A stretch of 64,000 nucleotides of DNA, from NCBI RefSeq assembly GCF_000317535.1, contig NC_019757.1:4863501-4927500 (forward strand). Direction: 5' to 3'. How positions within the stretch are numbered: the stretch's first letter is position 1; each line of letters starts with the position of its first letter. This document shows, piece after piece, positions 42,504 to 51,220 of the stretch. Under the pieces are notes generated by a model. The model did not search any database. It saw only the letters and a program-made list of their open reading frames with translations, and was not told the origin of the DNA. The DNA comes from Cylindrospermum stagnale PCC 7417 (GTDB lineage Bacteria > Cyanobacteriota > Cyanobacteriia > Cyanobacteriales > Nostocaceae). A program made the translations under genes and the position numbers.

Positions 42504-43619
42504 TCAGCACTCAGAATGTTGTACTGATTTTAGAGCTATAAGTAAGCGTTGGTTATCAGGCTCAGAACGTACAGCAATGCGGAAAAAGCGATCGCCTAAT
42601 TCTTTAAAGCTAAGGCAATCGCGAATTAAAATCTGCTGCTGCCGGAGTAATTGTTGTTGTAGCTGCGAAGTTGACTGTTTTGACTCCACCAGTAAAAAGT
42701 TAACAGCGCTGTTTTCCGGTTGCAATCCGGGAAGTTCGGCTAAACCCTGAAAGAGTTGGTTTCGCGCAGGTGGTAGCCATTTCCAGGTTTGCTCTTGAAA
42801 CGAGCGATCTTCAAGTGCCGCAATAGCCGCCGCTGCCGCTAGGGTATTGACAGGCCAGGGATCTCGCCATTGCTGCCATTTAGCTAGGCAGTCGGGATGA
42901 GCGATTGCATATCCTAATCGCAGCCCTGGAAGACTGTAAAATTTGGTGAGCGATCGCAATACCACTAAATTCCCATATTCCTGCACCACTGAAATCAGGC
43001 TTTGTTCCTGAGGGGGCGGCACAAAATCCATAAACGCTTCATCCACCACCACCAAAGCAAACTGCTCTAGGTAGGGCAAAATGGACTCCCGCGAAAATAG
43101 CCTTCCCGTTGGGTTGTGGGGGTTATTCAGCAGTAACCCGTAGTCAGTGCTGTAGTGAGTGCAGGGCGTAGCCCATGATGAATGCTGAGTGCTGAGTAAC
43201 TCTGGTAACTCATAACTCATAACTCGTTGCTCAGGACTAAATAGGGGAAACTCCAGAACTTTAGCGTCGTACGCTGCCAGCGTACGGTAGTAGTCGCCAA
43301 AGGCTGGAGTAATTAACATTGTTGCGGCTAATTGAGATAGTTCTCTACCTACCAAAGTCAGCAATTCTGCGGAGCCATTACCCGGCAAAATCCACTCAGG
43401 CGGCAGTTGATGGAAGTGACTGAGAGCTAGTCTCAGTTCACTATAATTTGGGTCTGGATAGTGCCTCAGATTACCAAGTTGGGACTTAATAGCAGCGATC
43501 GCGCTATCAGGTGGTCCCAACGGGCTGATACTGGCAGAAAAATCCAGAATAGCGTCAGGGGGACAGCCAGCCAGTGCTGCTGCCCAGGCTAAATTTCCCC
43601 CATGTGCAGGTTGCCGCAT
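42504..43619 (-). CDS. cobD: Threonine-phosphate decarboxylase-like PLP enzyme (CobD/CobC)
   Basis: The 371-residue fold-type I PLP enzyme starts at the ATG at 43619 (MRQPAHGGNLAWAAALAG). It belongs to the HisC-like branch that makes (R)-1-amino-2-propanol phosphate for cobalamin. Supporting motifs are ILDFSASISPLGPP, LPGNGSAELL, LLNNPHNPTG, VVDEAFMDF and the PLP lysine in RSLTKFYSLPGLRLGYA. A Ser/His/Tyr-rich segment (VMSYELPELLSTQHSS and following, from 43140-43236) looks like repeat DNA that became coding sequence. The histidinol-phosphate aminotransferase is a related alternative, but the APG-type N-terminus favours CobD. The TTG three codons upstream is less likely. Confidence 0.85.
   Translation of the reverse strand: MRQPAHGGNLAWAAALAGCPPDAILDFSASISPLGPPDSAIAAIKSQLGNLRHYPDPNYSELRLALSHFHQLPPEWILPGNGSAELLTLVGRELSQLAATMLITPAFGDYYRTLAAYDAKVLEFPLFSPEQRVMSYELPELLSTQHSSWATPCTHYSTDYGLLLNNPHNPTGRLFSRESILPYLEQFALVVVDEAFMDFVPPPQEQSLISVVQEYGNLVVLRSLTKFYSLPGLRLGYAIAHPDCLAKWQQWRDPWPVNTLAAAAAIAALEDRSFQEQTWKWLPPARNQLFQGLAELPGLQPENSAVNFLLVESKQSTSQLQQQLLRQQQILIRDCLSFKELGDRFFRIAVRSEPDNQRLLIALKSVQHSEC
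43140..43236. repeat. Short repeats inside the cobD-like coding region
   Basis: Repeated units (AATGCTGAGTGCTGAGT and ACTCATAACTCATAACTC) lie in this part of the gene and read as about 30 residues not seen in the conserved PLP-enzyme blocks on either side. They look like the intergenic repeats found elsewhere in the window and keep the reading frame. Confidence 0.6.
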
Positions 43620-43645
43620 CAAAAACAAGTTTCCTAAGACAGAAC

Positions 43646-43930
43646 CTAAGATTTTGGGGGTGCTACCCGTTCTCTAAACAGCTTCCCAGCAGAGAAAGCA
43701 GGAACCTTCGTCGCCGGAATATCCATTTTTTCATTGGTTTTCGGGTTGCGGCCTTCACGAGCTTTACGTTCCCGTGATTCAAAAGAGCCAAATCCCACCA
43801 GCGTTACTTTATCGCCAGAGGAAACAGCCTCAATAATCGTTTCTAAAGCGGCAGTTAAGACAGCATCCGCTTGTTTTTTGGTAACGCTAGCCTTTTCAGC
43901 TACTGCATCAACTAATTCACCCTTGTTCAT
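43646..43930 (-). CDS. HU-family DNA-binding protein
   Basis: The 94-residue nucleoid protein starts at the ATG at 43930 (MNKGELVDAVAEKASVTKKQ) with a good ribosome site (AAGGAG) 8-12 bases upstream. The beta-arm signature is GFGSFESRERKAREGRNPKT, and the conserved tail is PAFSAGKLFRERV. The frame is open a further 34 codons upstream but without family similarity. HU bends DNA and compacts the chromosome; in Nostoc it is needed for heterocyst development (hanA), but whether this copy is that one cannot be decided here. Confidence 0.95.
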   Translation of the reverse strand: MNKGELVDAVAEKASVTKKQADAVLTAALETIIEAVSSGDKVTLVGFGSFESRERKAREGRNPKTNEKMDIPATKVPAFSAGKLFRERVAPPKS

Positions 43931-44292
43931 ATCAAACTCCTTGAGGTTTACTTGAGATTCCCTACAGATACTTGTCGCATCTTTACCAAAATCTCTGTTT
44001 GGAAATTTACTAAAATCGACCCTTGGGAGCATTTACACGCAAAATGTCTGCAAATCCCATAGGCTCGACTTTTCAATGAATCATTCTAAGGTGTTGTAGC
44101 CTGAAGTGGATAGATGAAACCATTAATTTATATGGATTTCAGGATTTTTTGTGATTTTTAAGTGCTCGCTGTAGCAAATATTACCGCAAAATTAAGAACA
44201 AGTACTTAAAACCTATTTTTGTCACCGGGAGTTGAGTAACAGGACAGGAAAGTAGGGACAAAGAATGCATAACTTGAAGCAGTTCCACACAG

Positions 44293-44324
44293 ATGTAGAG
44301 ACGTTGCATGCAACGTCTCTACAT
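44293..44324. repeat. Perfect 32-bp palindrome
   Basis: The half-site ATGTAGAGACGTTGCA (44293-44308) is followed directly by its exact complement to 44324, with no spacer. This motif is a frequent dispersed palindrome in Nostoc-type genomes. It can form a cruciform or RNA hairpin between HU and pilQ. Confidence 0.8.
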
Positions 44325-44400
44325 TCACCATTACTTCTTCGGTTCGAGGGCTAGGGGCTTAGGTCTGCATTGGACGTAACGGCAACCTGCTATATTCGTA

Positions 44401-44423
44401 GGGGCACAGCAGTGCTGTGCCCC
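44401..44423. terminator. GC-rich hairpin after pilQ
   Basis: GGGGCACAGCA-G-TGCTGTGCCCC, 11 paired bases, lies 37 bp after the pilQ stop codon (minus strand). It is a plausible transcription end for the pilMNOQ operon, although no T run follows; the motif also occurs as a dispersed repeat in cyanobacteria. Confidence 0.5.
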
Positions 44424-44459
44424 GGAGCTTGTGGGTAATTTGCCAGTGCAACCAACAAG

Positions 44460-46799
44460 TTATTGCCTACCAGGCACCTTCAACCCACGACGCTCAAGGA
44501 TTTGCCGCACCTCTGGGCTAGGGCTGTAGTTATAGCCATAGGAGGAATTCTGAGTGTCGTCCATCACATTAGGCGTGAGCAAGACAATCACTTCTCTGCG
44601 TTCATTCGTTCTGTTTGTCCTTCTAAACAACGAGCCAATTAGCGGAATATCGCCCAAAATGGGAATCTTGGAGATAGTAGTCCGGTCTTGATCTTGAATG
44701 ATGCCTGAGAGAATTAAGGTTTGACCATCTCGCAGACGAATCAAGCCAGACTGAAGCGATCGCTCAGAAACCAAAAATATAGTTTGGTTATTACCTGACA
44801 CATTGAGTATGGCTGAAGATTGGGGTGCTTTGACAATGGGAGCAACCGATAAGGATACAAAGCCATTATCGTCAATCCGATCAACTTTTACAGCCAAAGT
44901 TAAACCCACATCTGTTTTCTCAGCTGTAATCGTTTGTATAGAGGTACCGTCACCACGAGTAGTTTCGCTCTTAATGTTTCCTACCACTTCCTGGGTAAGT
45001 TTGACATTAGCCGTTTGACCTTCTTGCACAATCATCGTTGGGTCGGTCAGAATCTTGGCATTGCCACTTGTAACCTGTGCCTGCAAACTAGCAAGAAACC
45101 GTTTGGGAAACTTGTACAAACTTGGTAACTCGAATGTATATTGATCAGGAGTTCCAGAACTGTCACCAGATGGTGGAGTTCCTGCGGTAAATGTTGTAAT
45201 ACCTGCCGTTGTGGGATCAGTGCTAACACCCGCACTACCTGTGACTTGATTGGGGTTTTGTGGGTTGTTGAGGAAAACATTGGCATCACTTAGTGGATTG
45301 CTAGTTGTAGGTGTACTAGTAACACTACCTGCCACTTCATCACGAGTAGCTGGTCTTGAACCCCCAAAATTCAGAGTTGCGGCACCGCCATCATTAGAGA
45401 AGTAGTTGTTCCCGACGCCAAAGGAAAAGCTGGTGTTATAAAGTTGATCTCCGGTGAGGTTAACATCAATAATTTTCACGTTAACTACCACTTGACGACG
45501 ACGGATATCAAGCTGAGTTAATTGAGCCACTGCAATGTCAAGTAACCGAGGAGCACCAATCAAGGTAACGGAATTTGTGCGCTCGTCTCCTAATGCCTGT
45601 ACACCTCTCAATAACGGGTTAGAGTCTTTAAAATCAGCGCGTTGAGTTTCCAGTTTAGTTTCTGTAGTTGTCTGAGTTTGGGTGATGGGAGCGGCTCCAG
45701 CGCCCACAGGTACAGCATTAACACTGGTAACAAGTCGTTCACGGCTAATGGCACTTTCTGCACCCAAGCCGACCAAAAAATTCAGAGCGACACCCACCGT
45801 TACCTGATTAAGTCGCAGGTTACGCATCACCACATCACGGGTGGAATTAGGTAGTTTAGCCCCGACAAAAATCGTGCGTCCACTGCGGTTAGCTTCTAAA
45901 CCACTCAGGCGCAAGACATAGTTAAATACATCTTGTACTGGCTCGTTTTCTATATCTAGAGAGATGGTTTGAGAAGTTGTTTGTTCGCTATTAGCAGGCG
46001 CAGACTGACCGCCTGGAGTCGGCGCTCCTTCGCCTCCCACATAAGCTAAGTTCATCCCAGCAGCACGGGCCAGCAGTGACAAAACCTCCCGAACCGGAGC
46101 ATCTCGCAGCACTAAGCGAGGAACACGTTCCTGAGTTCCCAAGTCGATATTACTTGGAGAGGCATCAGTATTGGCGACGGAAATATCCCCCACCGGTGGA
46201 GCGACGGCTCTGGGCAAGAAAGGTGGAGCTTGGTTGTAAGGTTGACCAATTCCTGCTGGCTTTGCAGGTGTCCCATCAATTGTGACTTCTGGGTTGGGGA
46301 CGAGAACATCTGGTTTTTGACCAGGCTGGACTGGGGTAGCGGTAGGCGGTGTTGCGGCTATTGGCGTTGTTGGTGCTGATGCTGTGGTGTTAGTAGATGG
46401 TGTAAAGCCAAGGGTAATGCCGTCTTGCTTTCGCACCACAGGTTGACTGCTGGGGACATTGTTGCTTCCAGTTACCATCACCCGGACGCTATTGGCATCA
46501 ATCTGAACAATCTCGACTGAAGCAATTCCTGGAGCGGGGTTTTCTTGGCGGAAATTATTGCCTTGTGGTAAACGTAGTTGAGTATTAATAATATCTGCAA
46601 CTAAGGCTTTGCCTTTTTTGGTGGTGAAAACTTGCGGGCGATCGCCTGAAGAAGTTTTCAAAACAACATTAACTCCACCATCAACTGGATTTAGCTGCAC
46701 CGCAGTAATTGCGGTAGTCTGTGCCCACACTGGTTGTGAGGCCAATAATACAAAAGCTGTAGCACCCAATATTAAACCGTTACCGTGAAACTGTTTCAC
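44460..46799 (-). CDS. pilQ: Type IV pilus secretin PilQ
   Basis: The 779-residue outer-membrane secretin forms the pore for type IV pili, needed for motility and natural DNA uptake. Signal peptide (residues 1-27, ending VWAQ), AMIN domain (about 30-135), Pro/Thr-rich linker (about 140-215), a secretin/TonB short N-terminal domain (VPRLVLRDAPVREVLSLLAR), an N1-type domain (RNLRLNQVTVGVALNFLVGL), and the secretin barrel with LKLTQEVVG, DGQTLILSGI and IPILGDIPLIGSLFRRTN. It follows pilM, pilN and pilO on the same strand, with a 259-bp gap after pilO. Confidence 0.95.
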   Translation of the reverse strand: MKQFHGNGLILGATAFVLLASQPVWAQTTAITAVQLNPVDGGVNVVLKTSSGDRPQVFTTKKGKALVADIINTQLRLPQGNNFRQENPAPGIASVEIVQIDANSVRVMVTGSNNVPSSQPVVRKQDGITLGFTPSTNTTASAPTTPIAATPPTATPVQPGQKPDVLVPNPEVTIDGTPAKPAGIGQPYNQAPPFLPRAVAPPVGDISVANTDASPSNIDLGTQERVPRLVLRDAPVREVLSLLARAAGMNLAYVGGEGAPTPGGQSAPANSEQTTSQTISLDIENEPVQDVFNYVLRLSGLEANRSGRTIFVGAKLPNSTRDVVMRNLRLNQVTVGVALNFLVGLGAESAISRERLVTSVNAVPVGAGAAPITQTQTTTETKLETQRADFKDSNPLLRGVQALGDERTNSVTLIGAPRLLDIAVAQLTQLDIRRRQVVVNVKIIDVNLTGDQLYNTSFSFGVGNNYFSNDGGAATLNFGGSRPATRDEVAGSVTSTPTTSNPLSDANVFLNNPQNPNQVTGSAGVSTDPTTAGITTFTAGTPPSGDSSGTPDQYTFELPSLYKFPKRFLASLQAQVTSGNAKILTDPTMIVQEGQTANVKLTQEVVGNIKSETTRGDGTSIQTITAEKTDVGLTLAVKVDRIDDNGFVSLSVAPIVKAPQSSAILNVSGNNQTIFLVSERSLQSGLIRLRDGQTLILSGIIQDQDRTTISKIPILGDIPLIGSLFRRTNRTNERREVIVLLTPNVMDDTQNSSYGYNYSPSPEVRQILERRGLKVPGRQ

Positions 46800-47058
46800 A
46801 GTTCATTCCTCACCTTAAATTAAAACCGTGTTAACCAAAATTCTTTGAGTAGTTAAACCCTAATTTAGTGATGTGCGACTTAAGATTTTGGTCTCTCTTC
46901 ATTGTAGGAGAGAGATTTTTAATCCTGATCCCCAAACAGCTAACAATCATTCTTTTCGCTTCCCTCCCCTACAAGAGGAGGGCTAGGGAGAAGTTGTTGG
47001 GGTTGGGGGTTAGGTTTCCGGATAAGTCGCAATCTATTAGCACTCAGAACTTTTTTTG

Positions 47059-47838
47059 TTACTTCTTGGCCGTGGCTTTCGCTGCGGTGGCAATTGTTGC
47101 TTCATCCTCTGGAGTAAGTGGCATCAATGCCTGTATCTGGAAGGATGTTGTAATCTTCGCTGGAGCATTTCGCACCCCTTTGTTTTTATCTTCTGAGGAG
47201 GTAACCTCTGGTGGAGTCAATGTTGATTGAAAGTCTTTAAGTATTAACAAAGGCTGTAATCGCTCAATGTTACGTATAATCGATTGTGTTTGTTCAAAAG
47301 TGCCAACAATTTCAACGTTGGTATTGAGGCGTTTCAGCTTGTTATCGACTTGTACTCCTAGAGTGCTATCAGTAATTATTTCTGGTTTATTTGAAGCTGG
47401 CACAAACTTCTTCATTTGAGCGCCCACGCCATTTACAGGACTTTTCCCATTGCTGGCGGACTGAACTAAGCGATTCATGTCTAGCAGCAAGGTATCCAAG
47501 GTTTTTTCGTTAGCAAATAAACTTAAAACCTGACTCTTTTGCTGCTTTGCTTGAGCTAACTCTTCTTTTACCTTGTCAGCCTGTTTGACCTGAATTTTCT
47601 TTTGGTCAATTTGCCCTTGGAGTCCGTTGCTTTTTTCTTGCTGCTGCTGATAGCTTTCCCAAGCTGGCATCACCAAGTTTAGCAGCATATAGACTGCTCC
47701 CAAAAATCCCAAGGTTCCCACGATAATGCCAATCATTGGGGGTGTGAAGGAAATACCAAAGACAACGGGATAGGGTGGTGTGCCTTCATCAAACACCCCA
47801 CCTTGTTCTGCAAAATTCAAATCATCCGTGAACGTCAT
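47059..47838 (-). CDS. pilO: Type IV pilus inner-membrane protein PilO
   Basis: The 259-residue protein has a cytoplasmic N-terminus, one membrane helix (about 30-52, GIIVGTLGFLGAVYMLLNLV), a coiled-coil region (about 60-115) and a periplasmic ferredoxin-like domain (about 150-240). It pairs with PilN to form the alignment complex that links the pilus motor to PilQ. The gene overlaps pilN by 4 bases (stop and start), so both are translated together. Confidence 0.92.
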   Translation of the reverse strand: MTFTDDLNFAEQGGVFDEGTPPYPVVFGISFTPPMIGIIVGTLGFLGAVYMLLNLVMPAWESYQQQQEKSNGLQGQIDQKKIQVKQADKVKEELAQAKQQKSQVLSLFANEKTLDTLLLDMNRLVQSASNGKSPVNGVGAQMKKFVPASNKPEIITDSTLGVQVDNKLKRLNTNVEIVGTFEQTQSIIRNIERLQPLLILKDFQSTLTPPEVTSSEDKNKGVRNAPAKITTSFQIQALMPLTPEDEATIATAAKATAKK

Positions 47839-48599
47839 TTTGAAATGACTCCTGTTTGTTGCATACTACGAATCCGAGCCACTAGTCCCACTGTGCCTTT
47901 TTTCTCCAATTCCTGAAGTAGCTGAGACGCTGGAATCTCGCTCAGACTTGATTGGATAGTGTATTTCACTATTTTGGGTGGTTTAATTGGCACAGAACTT
48001 CCACCAGAACCCGCTGGTAATGGAGCATCTACTAACTCTGCTGCAATAATTCTGCTGTCTGAGGAATTCAAGAATTTAGATTGTTCCAGACTTAGCAAGA
48101 AATCGTTGACATCATTAAATGAGCTAGCAAACCCGTTAATTTCTAACCCCCCAGCGATATTGGTCGGTGCTTCTCCCTTAACTGGGACAACGGGTGGTAT
48201 TTGTTTGATATTCTCAATTCGTACCGGAACTGGTATGCGATCGCGCAAATCTTGCAACATTGCCGACCAAGGACGAATCTGATCGAACACAGTGACTAAA
48301 GCTTGAGTTTCTCCTTTAATGGCGATCGCCTCACCCCGGATTTTGTTAATGTCTGCTATTTGTTTGTCTAACTTCTGGTTTTCCTGTTCTAGCGCTGCTG
48401 TTTGCCGCTCTAACTCGCTACTTTTCGCTTGCAAAAATAACCAACTACACGCCACCAAAGCCGGGAAACACAAACCTATGCCAAGTCCCAGATAAACAGG
48501 CCTTAAATCGCCAATTTGAACCGATTTTCCCGGCTTTTTGTCAGAGGTTTTATGATAAGCTGGGCGGTCTTTAAGAAAGTTAATATCCAGACTGTACAT
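47835..48599 (-). CDS. pilN: Type IV pilus assembly protein PilN
   Basis: The 254-residue protein starts with the PilM-binding segment MYSLDINFLKDRPAYH (the INFL-type motif known to bind PilM), then one membrane helix (about 35-55), a coiled coil (about 60-95), and a periplasmic domain with VRIENIKQIPP and LEINGFASSFNDVNDFLLSL. It lies 4 bp after pilM and overlaps pilO by 4 bases. Confidence 0.92.
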   Translation of the reverse strand: MYSLDINFLKDRPAYHKTSDKKPGKSVQIGDLRPVYLGLGIGLCFPALVACSWLFLQAKSSELERQTAALEQENQKLDKQIADINKIRGEAIAIKGETQALVTVFDQIRPWSAMLQDLRDRIPVPVRIENIKQIPPVVPVKGEAPTNIAGGLEINGFASSFNDVNDFLLSLEQSKFLNSSDSRIIAAELVDAPLPAGSGGSSVPIKPPKIVKYTIQSSLSEIPASQLLQELEKKGTVGLVARIRSMQQTGVISK

Positions 48600-48603
48600 T
48601 CCG

Positions 48604-49728
48604 TCACACCTCCCGCATTCCTAGACCAAGTACTATCCCCAACCCAGGGCGTTGTGCTAGGGGATATTTTTCCGCATCAACTTCCAAAGACAAAGACCCT
48701 ATGGGATCTATTTGGGTAGTTGGCAAACTCAATCGTTGAGTAAAGAACTCATCTAACTGTTGGAGTCCGCCCCCCGGTCCAGCCAGTAGAATCTGCGCTA
48801 CTTCCAAATTTTCACTTTGATTAAGGTAAAAATCGATGGAACGCCTCAATTCATCTGATAGTTCTCCCAACACTCTCAACATCGCTGCCATACCAGGATT
48901 AATGCCGGTGACACCAGTTTTCCCACCATCTATGGGATTTGAGGGAATAGTCATTCCCTGCAACATTTCCATATCTCGTGAAGTGGGTAAATTCATTGCC
49001 CTTGATAAAGCAGTTTGCAGTTGATAAGTGCCGATTGGCACCGTGCGCGAAAATTGCGGCACTCCATTAATGATGATGGCAATTTCTGTGCTGTCGAACT
49101 CAATGTCAACTAGTACCGCAGCTTCTTGCGGTCCGAATAGCCGCAGCTGATCACGAATAGTCCTAATTAAAGCAAAACTGTTAATCTCTAAAACATCAAT
49201 TTGTAATCCTGCCTGCTCAAATGTACTAATGTAGGTATCCGTCACCTCCTTGCGAGTAGCAACCAACAGCACACGTACTTTTTCAATGCCATCCTCATCT
49301 ACAAAGTACCCAAGTTTCTGATAATCCACATCAGCTTCTTCACGGGGATAGGGTAAATACAAAGCAGCTTCGTGATTTAACACCATCTCCCGTAATTCTC
49401 TATCATCTAACTCTGCTGGCACGGGTATCAGACGCACAATGGAATCTCGTCCTGGTACACAAGTAGCCACACGAGATACCTTGATTTTACTTTCAGCTAG
49501 GGCCTGCTGGATTAGTTCCGCCATTGCTGGAGGGTTGGCAATTTGACCATCGGTAACTATACCTTCGGGAACAGCTACCGATGTCAAAGACTCTAATTTC
49601 ACACCTTGGCGTTGCTTGCGTAGTTGAACTATATTCACTCGTTCTGGCGCAAGTTCAATGCCAACCCCTTTATTAGAATTACGAAATAGACTATTGAGGT
49701 TGAAGCTTTTGACCACAGTTTTGTCCAC
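48604..49728 (-). CDS. pilM: Type IV pilus assembly ATPase-like protein PilM
   Basis: The 374-residue cytoplasmic actin-like protein starts at a GTG at 49728. Ribonuclease H-like/actin-fold motifs are VGIELAPERVNIVQL near the start, VLVDIEFDSTEIAIIINGV in the middle and ILLAGPGGGLQQLDEFF near the end. It binds the PilN N-terminus and connects the cytoplasmic motor with the alignment complex. It is the first gene of pilMNOQ; the promoter should lie in the 130 bp up to the divergent sugar-binding protein gene. Confidence 0.93.
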   Translation of the reverse strand: MDKTVVKSFNLNSLFRNSNKGVGIELAPERVNIVQLRKQRQGVKLESLTSVAVPEGIVTDGQIANPPAMAELIQQALAESKIKVSRVATCVPGRDSIVRLIPVPAELDDRELREMVLNHEAALYLPYPREEADVDYQKLGYFVDEDGIEKVRVLLVATRKEVTDTYISTFEQAGLQIDVLEINSFALIRTIRDQLRLFGPQEAAVLVDIEFDSTEIAIIINGVPQFSRTVPIGTYQLQTALSRAMNLPTSRDMEMLQGMTIPSNPIDGGKTGVTGINPGMAAMLRVLGELSDELRRSIDFYLNQSENLEVAQILLAGPGGGLQQLDEFFTQRLSLPTTQIDPIGSLSLEVDAEKYPLAQRPGLGIVLGLGMREV

Positions 49729-49855
49729 TAGACTGCTAAATGGAAAATTTAAATACTATTCAAAACGAGCTGGATATCAAGTAATCGATTTAGCCTATAA
49801 TCTCGACAACTATACATAACTTTTCACCCCGATCAACCGTAAAAGTACTAGCACG

Positions 49856-51151
49856 ATGATTAAAATGCCAAAATTTAAACAGCTAACTGTTTTTGTACTG
49901 CTCGGCTTATTCACCAGTTGGATTGTAAGTTGCAGCACAGGTAACGTTGGCACAGGTGCAAAACAAGCTTCAGAAGCGGCAACTATTGAGTTTTGGACGA
50001 TGCAACTCCAACCCCAGTTTACCAATTACTTCCAAAGCTTAATCACGAAGTTTGAATCGCAAAACCCCAGTATCAAGATTAACTGGGTGGATGTACCTTG
50101 GGCTGCTATGGAGAACAAAATTTTAACAGCTGTCTCAGCAAAAACGCCACCTGATGTTGTGAACCTCAACCCAGATTTCGCTTCCCAACTGGCAGGACGA
50201 AATGCCTGGTTAGATTTGGATGCGAAAGTCTCTAAGGTCGTACGCTCCTCCTATCTGCCAAATATCTGGAAAGCAAGTACGCTCAATGGCAAGAGTTTTG
50301 GGATTCCCTGGTATCTCACCACGCGGTTAACTATTTATAACACCGATTTATTAAAACAGGCAGGTATCAGCAAACCGCCTGCTACTTACGCAGAATTAGC
50401 CAAAGTCGCACAACAAATTAAAGATCAGACTAAGAAATATGCGTTTTTTGTGACTTTTGTACCGCAAGATTCCGGTGAAGTGCTGGAATCCTTTGTGCAG
50501 ATGGGAGTTACCCTAGTAGATACCGAGGGTAAAGCGGCGTTTAACTCCCCACAAGGCAAAGCAGCATTTCAATATTGGGTAGATTTGTATAAAAAAGGTT
50601 TGCTTCCTAAAGAATCTTTGACGCAGGGACACCGTCATGCAATTGATTTATACCAAGCTGGAGAGACAGCGTTGTTAGCTTCTGGTCCAGAGTTTCTCAA
50701 GACGATCGCCAATAATGCCCCGAAAATCGCTCAAGCTTCAGCTATAGCTCCCCAACTCACAGGTGATACAGGCAAGAAAAATGTCGCCGTGATGAATATA
50801 GTCATTCCCCGCGACACCAAAAAACCTGACGCTGCAGTCAAATTTGCCCTATTTGTCACTAATGACGAAAACCAACTAGCTTTTGCCAAAGCTGCGAACG
50901 TCTTACCATCAACAATCAAAGCACTGGGTGACAGCTACTTTAAAGATGTGGCAGCTAATGCTACAACAGTGGAAAAGGCAAGAGTTACCAGTGCCAAACA
51001 ACTACAACAGGCAGAGATATTAACCCCTACACTCAAGGATTCCAAAAAACTGCAAAAGTCAATTTACGAGAACTTGCAAGCCGCTATGCTGGGTGAGAAG
51101 ACAGTAGATAAAGCCGTAGAAGATGCAGCGCAACAGTGGAATAATCGGTAA
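49856..51151 (+). CDS. ABC-transporter sugar-binding lipoprotein
   Basis: The 431-residue extracellular solute-binding protein (family 1) has a lipoprotein signal peptide with the modified cysteine in SWIVSCSTGN (C26). The binding-domain patterns are IEFWTMQLQPQFTNYFQSLI, PDVVNLNPDFASQLAG, SFGIPWYLTTRLTIYNTDLL and ALLASGPEFLK. It should deliver a sugar or oligosaccharide to an inner-membrane transporter; no permease or ATPase is next to it. An internal ATG at 49865 is an equally possible start. It is divergent from pilM. Confidence 0.9.
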   Translation: MIKMPKFKQLTVFVLLGLFTSWIVSCSTGNVGTGAKQASEAATIEFWTMQLQPQFTNYFQSLITKFESQNPSIKINWVDVPWAAMENKILTAVSAKTPPDVVNLNPDFASQLAGRNAWLDLDAKVSKVVRSSYLPNIWKASTLNGKSFGIPWYLTTRLTIYNTDLLKQAGISKPPATYAELAKVAQQIKDQTKKYAFFVTFVPQDSGEVLESFVQMGVTLVDTEGKAAFNSPQGKAAFQYWVDLYKKGLLPKESLTQGHRHAIDLYQAGETALLASGPEFLKTIANNAPKIAQASAIAPQLTGDTGKKNVAVMNIVIPRDTKKPDAAVKFALFVTNDENQLAFAKAANVLPSTIKALGDSYFKDVAANATTVEKARVTSAKQLQQAEILTPTLKDSKKLQKSIYENLQAAMLGEKTVDKAVEDAAQQWNNR

Positions 51152-51206
51152 TTGGTAACGGGTAACGGGTAACGGGTAATTGGTAATGGGTAATTGGTAA
51201 TTGGGA
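51148..51206. repeat. Tandem repeats (GGTAAYGG / GGTAATT units)
   Basis: Units such as GGTAACG and GGTAATTG recur about eight times between the convergent sugar-binding protein and folC genes. They belong to the short tandem repeat class of Nostoc-type genomes. No terminator hairpin is visible in this gap. Confidence 0.85.
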
Positions 51207-51220
51207 AAAAGAAAAAACCC

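Larger units (their letters stand above)
43931..44459. other. Intergenic region with two palindromic repeats
   Basis: No gene is supported here. The region includes the upstream regulatory part of the HU gene and two strong palindromes (44293-44324 and 44401-44423), listed separately. Confidence 0.6.
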
